Of a stretch of 64,000 nt of DNA, positions 18,914 to 28,458 are shown one piece after another. This DNA is from Gottfriedia luciferensis (GTDB lineage Bacteria; Bacillota; Bacilli; Bacillales; Bacillaceae_G). Below the pieces are notes generated by a model, which saw only the letters and a list, made by a program, of their open reading frames with translations, searched no databases and was not told the DNA's origin. Location: contig NZ_MDKC01000033.1 in the NCBI RefSeq assembly GCF_001712755.1, positions 1-64,000 on the forward strand. Reading direction: 5' to 3'. How positions within the stretch are numbered: position 1 is the stretch's first letter; each line of letters starts with the position of its first letter. The position numbers were made by a program, and so were the translations under genes.

Positions 18914-19684
18914 TTATTTATTAAACACTGGTTTTCTTTTTTCTAAAAATGCCGAAATACCCTCTTTTGCATTTTCAGTTGTAAAAATTTCTCCAAATAA
19001 TTTAGACTCTTCTTCCACCGCTTCATGATATGAATTAGTTCTAGTAGAAGATAGTAGTTGTAGAATATATTGAATTGATTGCATACTTTTATTAGCTATT
19101 TTAGCCGCTAATGCATTTGCTTCATCTAATAAAGTTTCTTCTGGCACTACAATTGTAGCTAATCCAATTTTCCCAGCTTCAACACCAGAAATTGGTTCAG
19201 AAGTCGCAAGCATAACTAACGCTTTATCTTTACCTACATAACGTGGTAATCGTTGTGTCCCAGCAAACCCTGGAATAATTCCTAAGTTTAATTCAGGTAA
19301 ACCAAGTTTTGCGTTTTCTGCAACAACTCGAATATGACAGCTCATTGCAAATTCAAGTCCGCCACCTAATGCAGCTCCGTGAATTGCTGCGATGATCGGC
19401 TTAGAATAATTTTCAACACGATCAAAAACTAGTTGACCTCTTCTTGCAACAGCTGCTGCATCTTCAGCATTTTTGAAAGAAGTAAATTCTTTAATATCTG
19501 CACCTGCAGAGAAAAATCTACCTTCTCCATGAACAACTAAAACGCTTACATCATTGTTATTTTCTAATTCATCTAAACGCTTAACTAAATCAGCAAATAC
19601 AACCGAAGACATTGCATTTGCTGGTGGATTTTGAATTGTTAATAATGCAATACCATCGGATATTTTACATTGAATTAAACTCAC
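18914..19684 (-). CDS. fadB: Enoyl-CoA hydratase
   Basis: Hydrates trans-2-enoyl-CoA to 3-hydroxyacyl-CoA in beta-oxidation. The 256-residue crotonase-fold protein shows the oxyanion-hole stretch GEGRFFSAGADIKEF (about 55-69). It also shows AAIHGAALGGGLEFAMSCH (about 100-118) and the catalytic-Glu region GLPELNLGIIPGFAGTQRLPR (key residues E and P-G-x-G-G/A-T). The start is GTG at 19684 with GGGAGG seven bases upstream. It sits between fadR and etfB as in B. subtilis. Confidence 0.95.
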   Translation of the reverse strand: MSLIQCKISDGIALLTIQNPPANAMSSVVFADLVKRLDELENNNDVSVLVVHGEGRFFSAGADIKEFTSFKNAEDAAAVARRGQLVFDRVENYSKPIIAAIHGAALGGGLEFAMSCHIRVVAENAKLGLPELNLGIIPGFAGTQRLPRYVGKDKALVMLATSEPISGVEAGKIGLATIVVPEETLLDEANALAAKIANKSMQSIQYILQLLSSTRTNSYHEAVEEESKLFGEIFTTENAKEGISAFLEKRKPVFNK

Positions 19685-19721
19685 AACTATTCCTCCCTAT
19701 TTTTCAAAATGTACTAGAACG

Positions 19722-20309
19722 TTAATTTTGGTACCCGCATCCTCTTATTAATAGTTGGTGGACTTTATCGGCTTTAGCTTCTAAATCTTGTTTTTGACCA
19801 GTCATTACCCAATGGGTCATCACTTCATCAATCGTGCCGAAGATCATTTGTCTAGCTGTACGAATATCCAATTGTTTGTCGAACAAACCACTATTGATTC
19901 CTTCATTTAAAATTGAATCAATGATATGTAGATACTCTTTTAGTACCTCATTTATTCTTAATCTCAGGTCAATATTTGTTTGTCTTACTTCCAATTGCAT
20001 AACGATTGCCAAATGCGAATCTTTAGACATTTCATAAAAGTGAGTTTTTACCAACATTAATAATTTCGATATCGCGTCCGGTTTACCTTCAATTTTTTGA
20101 CGAATTTTTTCAGTAAAATTTCCCATCTTCTCTTCAAACAGTGAAATTAAGATGGATTCTTTATTTTTAAAATACAAATAGATTGTTCCGTCAGCTACAC
20201 CAGCCTGTTTTGCAATTTTAGAAACCTGCGCCTGATGGTAACCATTTTCAGCAATTACAACAACTGCAGCATCAATTATTTGTTTATATTTTGGTTTATC
20301 TCTTTTCAT
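19722..20309 (-). CDS. fadR: TetR family repressor of fatty acid degradation
   Basis: Transcriptional repressor of beta-oxidation genes, released from DNA by long-chain acyl-CoA. The 195 residues begin with a TetR DNA-binding domain (about 8-55; AAVVVIAENGYHQAQVSKIAKQAG then DGTIYLYFKNKESIL, key motif GTIYLYFKNKE). A helical ligand domain follows. The place between lcfA and fadB matches B. subtilis FadR. A consensus FadR operator (20333-20350) lies 24 bases upstream of its ATG, so the gene is probably self-regulated together with fadB-etfBA. Confidence 0.93.
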   Translation of the reverse strand: MKRDKPKYKQIIDAAVVVIAENGYHQAQVSKIAKQAGVADGTIYLYFKNKESILISLFEEKMGNFTEKIRQKIEGKPDAISKLLMLVKTHFYEMSKDSHLAIVMQLEVRQTNIDLRLRINEVLKEYLHIIDSILNEGINSGLFDKQLDIRTARQMIFGTIDEVMTHWVMTGQKQDLEAKADKVHQLLIRGCGYQN

Positions 20310-20332
20310 TTTTTATTAACCCCTTCTTACAG

Positions 20333-20350
20333 TGAATGAATAATCATTCA
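20333..20350. promoter_or_regulatory. FadR operator upstream of fadR
   Basis: TGAATGAATAATCATTCA fits the Bacillus FadR consensus TGAATGA-NTAN-TCATTCA at every defined position. It lies between lcfA and fadR, immediately upstream of fadR. Confidence 0.88.
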
Positions 20351-20529
20351 TATTCTCATAATACAAATTTATCAGAAAATTGTCAATTGTCCTGTAATAT
20401 TTTTATGTATAAAGTTTCTTACAAAAGCTTTTACTATTCTTTTTAATCTTTGTACTTATATTTAATTTTATCAGGTTTTTTTCTAATCAATCTTTAAATT
20501 TATTTTAGCATAGTATTTTTATAACGGTT

Positions 20530-20566
20530 CATAAAATAAAGAGGGATGCTTCTGTTATCATCCCCC
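20530..20566 (-). terminator. Terminator after lcfA
   Basis: GGGGGATG / CATCCCTC hairpin followed on the minus strand by TTTATTTTAT. It separates lcfA from fadR, so fadR likely has its own promoter beside its operator. Confidence 0.65.
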
Positions 20567-20574
20567 ATATATTA

Positions 20575-22281
20575 TTATATTAAATTTTCATCAGAATCCT
20601 CAGGTTTCGTATTCTTTTGTTTTTCTTCTTCTAGTAATGTTCTTCTTAAGATTTTACCAATCATTGTTTTTGGTAATTCATTTCTAAATTCATATATTCT
20701 CGGAACCTTATAAGCTGCTAAATATTTTCTGCAAAAATCATCTAGTTCAGCCTCAGTCACTGATTTTCCTTCTTTTAATACAATATAAGCTTTAACTGTT
20801 TCTCCACGATATGCATCAGGAATACCAACTATAACTGCTTCTTTAATAGCCTCGTGTTCATATAATACTTCCTCGATATCTCTAGGGTAAACGTTAAACC
20901 CTCCTGCATTGATCATATCTTTCTTACGGTCAACGATATAAAAGAAGCCTTCTTCATCCATGTAGCCTAAATCACCTGTATATAACCAGCCATTTTTTAA
21001 CGTGGTTGCAGTTTCCTCTGGTCGATTCCAATACCCCTTCATTACTTGTGGTCCTGAAACGATTAATTCCCCAATTTCACGATAAGGTAATTCTTCGTCA
21101 GTTTCTAGAGATACTATTTTAGCATCTGTACTTGGCCAAGGAACTCCAATGCTGCCCGTCACTCGCTTATCCCATAGGAAATTACTATGTGTAACTGGAG
21201 AAGCTTCTGATAAACCATAGCCCTCTACTAATTTTCCACCTGTCACCTTTTCAAATTGATCTTGAACTTCAACAGGTAATGCTGCAGAACCACTTAAGCA
21301 AGCATGAATACATGAGATATCATTATTCTTTAAATCAGGATGATTTAATAATGCGATATACATTGTTGGTGCACCAGGGAATAATGTAGGCCGATATTTA
21401 TTGATTGCTTTAAGCATTTGAGTTGCATCAAATCTCGGAACGATAATCATTTCATACGCACACATGATTGACAAATTCATACATGTCGTCATTCCATATA
21501 CATGAAAAAATGGTAAGACAGTCAAAATCTTTTCTTGGCCCTTCTTACTTTTATATAACCATTTCTCTGCCATTAACGTATTTGATGCTAAATTTTTATG
21601 TGTAAGCATTACACCTTTAGGAAATCCAGTGGTTCCTCCAGTATATTGAAGGATTGCTACATCTTCTATACTACTACTTGAGAGATCCTGTTCAAGCGGT
21701 GCGGATATTTGCATAATAAAACTAAATTGATGAATCGAGTGATCATTAGGTATCTCAGGTGCCTTTGGCTGTTTTGAATAAGGATATAACAGCTTTTTAA
21801 AAAATGGTAAATAGTCTTTAATCCCAGTAACAAAAATATGTTGAAGATTAGTAGATTTTTTTACTTCGTACACTCTATTAATTAATAAATCTAAACAAAT
21901 AATAGCTGTTGCACCACTATCATTCATTTGATATTCAAGCTCACGTTCTGTATATAGCGGATTTGTTTGGACGATAATTGCCTCTGCAAAAAGAATCCCA
22001 TAATAAGCAATCACTGCTTGAGGGCAATTTGGAAGCATAATTGCAACTCGATCACCTTTTTTAATTCCTAAATTCCTTAAAAAATTGGCGAATCTTAAAG
22101 ACTGAATATAAATTTCATTAAACGTCATCGATTTCCCAAGGAAATTAAGCGCTTTCTTAGCTGGATATTTTGAAGCTGTTTGCTTTAAATATGTTGGTAA
22201 TAAATTAAACTGTTCGTCTAATGTAGCTGGTATTTGCTCTGGATACTGACTCACCCAAGGCCTTAATCTTGGTTCCTCCAT
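20575..22281 (-). CDS. lcfA: Long-chain fatty acid--CoA ligase
   Basis: Activates fatty acids with ATP and CoA for beta-oxidation. ANL-superfamily enzyme of about 568 residues from the ATG at 22281, which has GGTGGTGA about six bases upstream; a GTG at 22293 is an alternative. Visible are the AMP-binding P-loop YTGGTTGFPKGVMLTH (about 211-226), FFHVYGMT, the substrate motif YGLSEASP, and GDLGYMDEEGFFYIVDRKKDMI (key residues GDLG and DRKKD). The catalytic Lys is in PKTMIGKILRR near the C-terminus. It heads the beta-oxidation block. No consensus FadR site is evident directly upstream; only an imperfect AGTATG/CATACT repeat lies at about 22306-22320. Confidence 0.96.
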   Translation of the reverse strand: MEEPRLRPWVSQYPEQIPATLDEQFNLLPTYLKQTASKYPAKKALNFLGKSMTFNEIYIQSLRFANFLRNLGIKKGDRVAIMLPNCPQAVIAYYGILFAEAIIVQTNPLYTERELEYQMNDSGATAIICLDLLINRVYEVKKSTNLQHIFVTGIKDYLPFFKKLLYPYSKQPKAPEIPNDHSIHQFSFIMQISAPLEQDLSSSSIEDVAILQYTGGTTGFPKGVMLTHKNLASNTLMAEKWLYKSKKGQEKILTVLPFFHVYGMTTCMNLSIMCAYEMIIVPRFDATQMLKAINKYRPTLFPGAPTMYIALLNHPDLKNNDISCIHACLSGSAALPVEVQDQFEKVTGGKLVEGYGLSEASPVTHSNFLWDKRVTGSIGVPWPSTDAKIVSLETDEELPYREIGELIVSGPQVMKGYWNRPEETATTLKNGWLYTGDLGYMDEEGFFYIVDRKKDMINAGGFNVYPRDIEEVLYEHEAIKEAVIVGIPDAYRGETVKAYIVLKEGKSVTEAELDDFCRKYLAAYKVPRIYEFRNELPKTMIGKILRRTLLEEEKQKNTKPEDSDENLI

Positions 22282-22407
22282 ACCATTCACCACCAGTATT
22301 TTAAAAGTATGTTCATACTAAAATTAGTATATGTTACAAATTTCAGCTATACAATCAAAATATTAAGAATATTTAATCACCAGTGGATTTTGAATTTGTT
22401 TTAGAAT

Positions 22408-23217
22408 TTAATGAACTAATTGATTAATTACTTCATCGCTATCATAGTAAAAATCAGGTGACAAATCGGTGCGATTAGTCAATAATCCAAAATTGTATTC
22501 ATCATAGTTTTCTAAAGTGAGAGATTTGACTTTCCCCTCATTGGATAAACTTTTTACAAGTTTAAATATAAATGAGTATTGCGAGTCAATATTAGTTGTT
22601 GCAAGGTGAAATATCCCTTTTAAATCATTTTCAATAATTCTTCTTACTTGCTTAGCAATTCCTGTATCAATTGCATGATTCAAAAAAATATTATCATATG
22701 CTTCAATTTCTTGACCCTTTTCTATTTTATCTTTTATTTCATTTAGTCTTGGTGAATGCTTTCCCCAAACCATTGGCAATCTTAATACAATCCCATTATC
22801 GCCAATCTCATTCTTAATTAATTCTTCACATTTTATTTTAAATTGTCCATAATCTGATTCGGCAATAGTAAGATCGTTTTCAGCGTGATGCTTTGAAACT
22901 TCTCCATCAAAAACATTTGTTGTAGAACAAAATAAAAATTTCGTTGATGTTGATTTTATTTTTTCTACTATTCTAGAATGCGCCTCAAATTGAACAGTAA
23001 AATCACCACGTAAACAAGAAACAATTACATCTGGACAAATACGATCAATCCAGTCCAAAATTTTCTCTGAATCATTAATATCCCACTGTAATTGATGATC
23101 ATTTTTCAAATCTAATTTTGTTTGATTGAACGTTCCATAAACGTCATAATTAGGAGAAAATTCTTTTATTAAAGCCTTCCCAACTAGTCCACTAGCACCT
23201 AAAATTAATAATTTCAT
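22408..23217 (-). CDS. RmlD-like sugar-nucleotide reductase / SDR protein
   Basis: The 269-residue protein (start 23217, with AAGGAGAG seven bases upstream) opens with the Rossmann motif LILGASGLVGKAL and resembles dTDP-4-dehydrorhamnose reductases (RmlD). It has DVIVSCLRG, FCSTTNVFDGE (the S/T-T-N-V-F/Y-D-G motif) and a Tyr-x-x-x-Lys-like YGQFKIKCEELI. Its substrate is unknown, because no other rhamnose genes flank it. RmlD products decorate Bacillus exosporium glycoproteins, but this gene is far from the collagen-like genes. It is divergent from the aminotransferase gene. Confidence 0.8.
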   Translation of the reverse strand: MKLLILGASGLVGKALIKEFSPNYDVYGTFNQTKLDLKNDHQLQWDINDSEKILDWIDRICPDVIVSCLRGDFTVQFEAHSRIVEKIKSTSTKFLFCSTTNVFDGEVSKHHAENDLTIAESDYGQFKIKCEELIKNEIGDNGIVLRLPMVWGKHSPRLNEIKDKIEKGQEIEAYDNIFLNHAIDTGIAKQVRRIIENDLKGIFHLATTNIDSQYSFIFKLVKSLSNEGKVKSLTLENYDEYNFGLLTNRTDLSPDFYYDSDEVINQLVH

Positions 23218-23371
23218 TGTCTCTCTCCTTTTTACAAAATATTTAATAAACTTGTGATATATTGAATGTATCATAATAAACAGTGTTTACATAGTTCATA
23301 AATTTAAAGTCCAGACTATTTGAAAGCTTTTAATCAAACAGACTTAAATGATAAAAGGGAGTGGAGTTCAT

Positions 23372-24256
23372 ATGAAAACAAAGGTTCTTTTAAACAACCG
23401 TATTGTCGATTTAAAATCTGCAAATGTAAATATTTTAGATCGAGGTTATCAATTTGGAGATGGCGTTTATGAGGTTATTCGTTTTTTCAATAAGTCATAT
23501 TTTGAACTCGATGCACATTTAATTCGCTTGAAGGAAAGCTGTGAAAAAATATTAATACCTTTTAAAATGCACCTAAAAAAACTTGAAAGTGATTTAGTTT
23601 ATTTAATGAATACATGCGATTACGATAATGGATATGTTTATATCCAAATTAGTAGAGGTGTAATGAACCGCAATCATATTTACCAAGACGAAGTTAATTT
23701 AAAGCCACAACTAGTTGCTTACACAGTAAGAGAAGATCATAGACCACTACAGCAAATGGAAAAAGGAATAACTGCTTATCTAACGAATGATATTCGATGG
23801 CTTCGCTGTGATATAAAAAGTTTAAACTTATTAGGTAGTGTTTTAGTAAAAAATGAGGCTTACGCTAAAGGAGCAAAAGAAGCAATATTGCATAGAGATG
23901 GGATCATTACAGAAGGATCAGCAACAAATGTCTTTATCGTAAAAAGCTCTACTCTATTCACTCATCCTGCCAATCACTTAATTCTAAATGGCATTACTCG
24001 AAAAGTGGTACTTGAAATTGCAAAAAAAGAAAAACTCGAAGTAAAAGAGATTCCATTCTCAATTGATGAACTTTTAAATGCAGATGAAGCTTTTACAACA
24101 GCATCAGTTTCTGATATCCTACCTGTTACTTCAGTTTTAATTGATGAAAAATCCTATTCTATCGGTTTAGGAAAGCGTGGAGAAATAACAAAGAGAATTC
24201 AAGATTCATACACTAATTTAATTGATAAAATTCCGCAGGACCAGTCAACTAACTAG
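23372..24256 (+). CDS. dat: D-amino acid (D-alanine) aminotransferase
   Basis: PLP-dependent class IV enzyme interconverting D-alanine and other D-amino acids with their keto acids; it supplies D-Glu for the cell wall. Start at 23372 (MKTKVLLNNRIVD, 294 residues), with GGGAGTGGAG upstream. Family signatures are ILDRGYQFGDGVYEVIRF near the N-terminus, the PLP Lys in CDIKSLNLLGSVLVKNEA (about residue 144), EGSATNVFIVK and TTASVSDILPV. It stands alone, followed by a small membrane gene. Confidence 0.93.
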   Translation: MKTKVLLNNRIVDLKSANVNILDRGYQFGDGVYEVIRFFNKSYFELDAHLIRLKESCEKILIPFKMHLKKLESDLVYLMNTCDYDNGYVYIQISRGVMNRNHIYQDEVNLKPQLVAYTVREDHRPLQQMEKGITAYLTNDIRWLRCDIKSLNLLGSVLVKNEAYAKGAKEAILHRDGIITEGSATNVFIVKSSTLFTHPANHLILNGITRKVVLEIAKKEKLEVKEIPFSIDELLNADEAFTTASVSDILPVTSVLIDEKSYSIGLGKRGEITKRIQDSYTNLIDKIPQDQSTN

Positions 24257-24319
24257 CCTACACTAAATTATAAAACCGCATTAAGAAATGTTGGTTTACC
24301 TAAGTGAGGAGTGACTGTT

Positions 24320-24619
24320 TTGGCAATTTTTATAGCCATTTTAATCGCTTTTTTTGGCGCATCTCTTGCTCTCGTTTTCACTATAGGGCAATCTAGAAAA
24401 CGTAAATTCATCATCTGGGGTATCGCGAATATGGTAGCCATTGGGCCATTTTTGTCATTTGCCATTGGAATTACGTACGCTATTATCAAAGGAGATGGCT
24501 GGGCAGGGCTGTTGATGTGGGTATTGTATCCAATCATATTTGTTATTGGTCTCATTCAGTTAATTATAGGGATATTCTTGAAAAAAAGCTCCGATAAAAA
24601 TAACTACAAGTACCATTAG
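24320..24619 (+). CDS. Small three-helix membrane protein, unknown
   Basis: About 99 residues with three hydrophobic helices (about 2-22, 34-57, 68-92) separated by short basic loops (GQSRKRK, KKSSDKNN). Not recognised. TTG at 24320 lies eight bases after GAGGAG; a GTG at 24311 is in frame but too near that site. The reverse strand is also open over most of the gene, a composition effect of the hydrophobic codons. A terminator follows. Confidence 0.65.
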   Translation: MAIFIAILIAFFGASLALVFTIGQSRKRKFIIWGIANMVAIGPFLSFAIGITYAIIKGDGWAGLLMWVLYPIIFVIGLIQLIIGIFLKKSSDKNNYKYH

Positions 24620-24633
24620 TTACCTAAAAGAAT

Positions 24634-24673
24634 AGCCAGTATCTTAGACTAGAATTAAGATACTGGCTTTTGT
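24634..24673 (+). terminator. Terminator after the three-helix protein
   Basis: AGCCAGTATCTTA / TAAGATACTGGCT hairpin followed by TTTTGTTGTTTT. Confidence 0.85.
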
Positions 24674-24892
24674 TGTTTTGGCTAACAATGGAAGTCCAAC
24701 TTTCTTTAAATAAACAGTTTTAACAATTGATTTAAAGTTTTGTTAAGTTGATTTTATTTGAATAAATGTAATATAGAATAATTTATATATATAAAATGTT
24801 ACATGCAAAAAAATCCTATACTATTGTAATTTCATTTTTAGTAAATAGGCTTTACATGTTTATGAAGTAAATATGTAAAAAGGGTGATTTCT

Positions 24893-25726
24893 ATGGCTAG
24901 ATTAACCTCTTTTGTAAAACGCATTTTTAATTCATTAACCAATATAGCTGAGGCAAAAGGAAAAAAAATAACCGGTTACAAATCAAAAAAATGGATTAGT
25001 TACGGTGATAGTATCACTTCATCTAACGGATGGCAGCCGGCTGTAGCGAAAAGGTTAGGTTTGACTCATGTAAATAGAGGTATTGGCGGAACAACTATAA
25101 CTGAAAATGGATCAATTGCCTGGATTGATCAAAATGGAAATTACAAAGGTCAACCACCTAAACCACAGCCAAATGGAACGATAGAAATTTTATCAAGTAT
25201 GTGTAACAGTCAAAGGATCAATGCTACGATTCCACTTGATACTCAACTTTTAACAATAATGGGTGGAACAAATGACTTTGGTAGAGGTCTTCCTTTAGGA
25301 AAAGGATTCCCAACAAATGAACGACCCAATTTAGACGAATCTACATTTATCGGTGCTTTATGTTCAATGATTGAAAAAATACAAACAAGATTACCAAATT
25401 GTAGGATTATTCTTATGACGCCTGTACCTAGATACCACAACGGAAAATATGAAGATAAAAATAAAGCCGGTTATTTAACATCTGATTATGCTAGAGCTGT
25501 AAAAGATGTAGCTACATTTTACGCATTGCCATGCATCGACCTATACTCTAATGTTGGGTGGAATAGAATGAACGGTGAATATTATTTAATAGATAGTATG
25601 CATCCAAATAAAACTAGAGGATATAAACGTGTTTCAGAGATTGTAATTGGAGCGTTAGAAGTTCTACAGCAAGATGTTAAAAGTAGTATAGAAGAAGAGG
25701 ATACTAATCAACCAACAGAAAATTAG
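24893..25726 (+). CDS. SGNH/GDSL family hydrolase
   Basis: Serine esterase or deacetylase of the SGNH superfamily, 277 residues from the ATG at 24893 (AAGGGTG six bases upstream). All blocks are present: YGDSITSSNGW with the catalytic Ser (about 41-51), NRGIGGTT with the Gly, MGGTNDFG with the Asn, and DSMHPNKTRGYK with the catalytic Asp-x-x-His. There is no clear signal peptide; the N-terminus is basic with a short amphipathic stretch. It may act on polysaccharide or cell-wall acetyl groups, but the substrate is unknown. Monocistronic. Confidence 0.88.
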   Translation: MARLTSFVKRIFNSLTNIAEAKGKKITGYKSKKWISYGDSITSSNGWQPAVAKRLGLTHVNRGIGGTTITENGSIAWIDQNGNYKGQPPKPQPNGTIEILSSMCNSQRINATIPLDTQLLTIMGGTNDFGRGLPLGKGFPTNERPNLDESTFIGALCSMIEKIQTRLPNCRIILMTPVPRYHNGKYEDKNKAGYLTSDYARAVKDVATFYALPCIDLYSNVGWNRMNGEYYLIDSMHPNKTRGYKRVSEIVIGALEVLQQDVKSSIEEEDTNQPTEN

Positions 25727-25732
25727 ACAAAT

Positions 25733-25784
25733 AAAAAAATAGATCTCAAGTGTCAGCAATTTGACCTATGAGATCTATTTTTTT
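25733..25784. terminator. Bidirectional terminator
   Basis: AAAAAAATAGATCTCA / TGAGATCTATTTTTTT hairpin with runs on both sides. It serves the hydrolase gene (plus) and the ABC permease gene (minus), whose stop codon it touches. Confidence 0.85.
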
Positions 25785-27012
25785 ATTGTCTTTTTAATAA
25801 TCTAGCTACATCTTTCCACTTTACTTTTTCACTGTAATACATTACCCCATTAACATAAATACGGCTAGCAACACGAGTTAAAATCATAATTGAAACTAGT
25901 AAAATTAATATACTAGCACTTATTTCTATAAAACTCATTTCTCCACTTACAAATCTAGAAAATGCTACAAGTGGAGCAAAAAATGGAATATATGAGCTGA
26001 TTTGAACAAATGTACCAGTAGGATTTACTAATGCATTAATACTAATAAAGAATGCCGCTACAACTAAAATAGTAATAGGCATCAAGACCATTTGAAGCTC
26101 TTCTGTTCTTGAAACAACTGATCCAATTGCAGCGTAAAGTAATCCATAAAGTAAATAGCCTAATAAGAAATAAACTACAAATGCAATGATGGTTGTAGTA
26201 TCTAATGCCTCTAAATCTATTTTCATTCCGAAAAAAGATATCGCATTAGTATTAACCCAGCCTAATAAATTGGCAAAAAGAAATCCTATTCCTAATACAA
26301 TTAATTGTGCACAAGCTACAAAAAATACCGCAATGACTCTTCCGTATAAAGTCACAACAGGACTTACTTTTGGTAGCAATACCTCCATTACCCTAGAAGA
26401 CTTCTCAGCAACAATACCCGTTGCAATTGAGTTTCCATAAATTAATAGAAACATATACAATAAGAAACCAAAAAAGTAAGCAATTCCAAATGTAGCCATA
26501 GGATTTTTTAGAACATTTTCATTTACTTCTACTTTTTGCAATAACTTTGTTGCAGATTCAGGCGATAGCTTTAAATCTAGGGCAGTTTTATTTAAGTAAT
26601 TTTGCTGTAAAGTCATATTTACGACTGAAAGCAATTCATTATTTGAAAACTTTTTATACGTATATTGAATGGACGGGACATTGTTCTTTTCGGAAAGAAT
26701 AAGCAGTCCATCTTTTGAACCATCTTCAACTTGATTTTTTAAATCTTTTTCTTTTGACGCATCACTCTGCTCAATCTTTGCGGATTTAATCGTTTTGTTT
26801 AAACTAGCAAGATCTACCGAATAGTTTTTCGAATTATTTATCAATACTATTTTATCTTTATCCTTACTACTCTTTTCTGTACCAGCAAAATATTTTTGTA
26901 CGCCAAACATTCCAACGACCAATACAAATAAAATAATACTCATAATCATCGTTGCTCTCGCCAAAAGACCTTCACGTAAATGAAATAAAAAGACCGTACT
27001 AAACTTTTTCAT
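25783..27012 (-). CDS. yhaP: ABC-2 type exporter permease (YhaP/NatB-like)
   Basis: Integral membrane partner of the ATPase encoded just upstream. The 409 residues show a membrane helix at about 19-40, a large extracytoplasmic domain (about 45-175) rich in Lys/Asp/Ser, then five or six helices (about 175-395). The FGIAYFFGFLLYMFLLIYGN and EEKSSRVMEVLLPKVSP-type segment (VAEKSSRVMEVLLPKVSP here) is typical of NatB/YhaP permeases. NatAB of B. subtilis exports sodium; the substrate here is not visible. Its ATG directly follows the ATPase stop codon. Confidence 0.88.
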   Translation of the reverse strand: MKKFSTVFLFHLREGLLARATMIMSIILFVLVVGMFGVQKYFAGTEKSSKDKDKIVLINNSKNYSVDLASLNKTIKSAKIEQSDASKEKDLKNQVEDGSKDGLLILSEKNNVPSIQYTYKKFSNNELLSVVNMTLQQNYLNKTALDLKLSPESATKLLQKVEVNENVLKNPMATFGIAYFFGFLLYMFLLIYGNSIATGIVAEKSSRVMEVLLPKVSPVVTLYGRVIAVFFVACAQLIVLGIGFLFANLLGWVNTNAISFFGMKIDLEALDTTTIIAFVVYFLLGYLLYGLLYAAIGSVVSRTEELQMVLMPITILVVAAFFISINALVNPTGTFVQISSYIPFFAPLVAFSRFVSGEMSFIEISASILILLVSIMILTRVASRIYVNGVMYYSEKVKWKDVARLLKRQ

Positions 27013-27897
27013 TTATTTCGCCCTCTCTATAAAGATATCATTTAGTGTAGGCTCTAATAATTGGAACTTCTTAATAGAACCCAAGTCTGACTTAATACGA
27101 TTTAAAATCGTAAAAGCCTCCTCATCACTTTTTACCTTTACGTAAATTCCTAATTGCTTCTGTTCATAGCTAATATTATTGGAATCTAGTATTTGTTTAA
27201 TCGATGTTATATCTTCTAAAATTAAATTTCTATACCCATAGTCTTCTTTTAAGCTACTTAAACTACCTTCCGCGACTACATTACCGTTCTTAAGTATACA
27301 AACATGCTCACAAAAAGCCTCCACTTGATCCATACGGTGGCTTGATAATATAACCGTTTTCCCTTTCTGAATTTGTTCAGTAATAATTGAAGCCATTAAC
27401 TCCGCATTAACTGGATCTAGTCCACTAAATGGCTCATCTAAAATAATCAATTCAGGGTTATGTAATAAAGTTACAATTAGTTGAATTTTTTGTTGGTTAC
27501 CTTTTGAAAGCTCCCCGGCCTTTTTATTTCGATAATGTGGTATTTCTAGACGGTCAAGCCAATATGTTATTGCTATATCAACCTCTTTATTAGACATACC
27601 TTCTAATTTCCCGAAATATTTAAGTTGATCAACAACCTTGCTTTTGGTAAATAATCCTCTTTCTTCAGGTAAATACCCTACCTTTACTTTATCAGTTTTA
27701 AATGGGCTCCCTTTCCAAGTTATTTCTCCTTTTGTAGGTGTAAGAAGACCTAATAACATTTTAATGGTGGTCGTTTTACCTGCTCCATTTCTACCTAATA
27801 AACCTAATACTCTTCCGGTAGGCAAAGTAAATGATAATTCGTTAACGGCAATAGTATCTCCAAAATTTTTAGAAAGCTGTTTTATTTCTAAAGTCAA
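27013..27897 (-). CDS. yhaQ: ABC transporter ATP-binding protein (YhaQ/NatA-like)
   Basis: ATPase that energises the adjacent permease. The 294 residues hold Walker A GRNGAGKTTTIK (about 36-47), the Q-loop region GYLPEERGLF, the signature ELSKGNQQKIQ (a NatA-type variant of LSGGQ), Walker B LIILDEPFSGLDP and the H-loop SSHRMDQV. A C-terminal DUF4162-like domain starts at about 215. The start is TTG at 27897 with AAAGGGGGA upstream. Operon with the permease, zero spacing. Confidence 0.92.
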   Translation of the reverse strand: MTLEIKQLSKNFGDTIAVNELSFTLPTGRVLGLLGRNGAGKTTTIKMLLGLLTPTKGEITWKGSPFKTDKVKVGYLPEERGLFTKSKVVDQLKYFGKLEGMSNKEVDIAITYWLDRLEIPHYRNKKAGELSKGNQQKIQLIVTLLHNPELIILDEPFSGLDPVNAELMASIITEQIQKGKTVILSSHRMDQVEAFCEHVCILKNGNVVAEGSLSSLKEDYGYRNLILEDITSIKQILDSNNISYEQKQLGIYVKVKSDEEAFTILNRIKSDLGSIKKFQLLEPTLNDIFIERAK

Positions 27898-28045
27898 CGC
27901 TCTTCCCCCTTTTTTGAAGTTTAAGTAAAAAGATAATTAAATGTAATTCCTATACATTAAGCATACATTTAAAAGAATTTTAATAAAAGGTAAAAATCGT
28001 ATTTACTTTGCTTGTTTATCCAACTTGCATTCTAAATTGAATTTT

Positions 28046-28078
28046 AAAAATGAGAATGCCAATCTAGCATTCTCATTT
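28046..28078 (-). repeat. Terminator-like hairpin, copy A
   Basis: AAAATGAGAATGC / GCATTCTCATTT hairpin, nearly identical (two loop differences) to copy B at 28596-28632. No intact gene ends next to it. Confidence 0.6.
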
Positions 28079-28123
28079 CACGTTGTAGTAAAAAGAAGTT
28101 GTCAATTAGATAAGTAATATCAT

Positions 28124-28250
28124 GTTGATTTCCACTACAGGGTGCTCGCTTTCCGCGGGGCGAGATTCTTTAGCCTCCTCGGCAAGCCTGCGGGGTCTCA
28201 GCCTTCCCGCATATCCCACAGGAGTCGATCACCCTTTCATTCCAATCAAC
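28124..28250. repeat. GC-rich interspersed repeat of Bacillaceae type
   Basis: About 127 bases, much richer in GC than the surroundings. Ends are inverted (GTTGATT / AATCAAC, with GGGTG / CACCC inside). It contains GCTCGCTTTCCGCGGGGCG and ATCCCACAGGAGTCG, strings I recognise from a dispersed intergenic repeat common in Bacillaceae genomes. No protein coding. Possibly a MITE-like element or structured RNA. Confidence 0.7.
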
Positions 28251-28458
28251 TTATTCATCTAAAAAGTTTATCTTTAAAAACTTTAAAATATGCTTTTTGA
28301 GGAAGTACAGCCTTATCTTCAATAAAATTAGGAAATCTACAAAATGACCATGAATCATAAAGAAAAAGAATAGACGAATTATAAAAATAGAAGAAATTAA
28401 ATTAAAAATGTAAACACAAAATTAAATCTTCTCAATTCGTGTTCATAAAAAAAACGGT

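Noticed and set aside
22306-22320. FadR operator upstream of lcfA
   Set aside because: The AGTATG/CATACT repeat does not match the FadR consensus; it may be another operator or chance.
24268-24555. 95-codon minus-strand frame
   Set aside because: Antisense shadow of the plus-strand three-helix membrane gene, which has the ribosome site and terminator.
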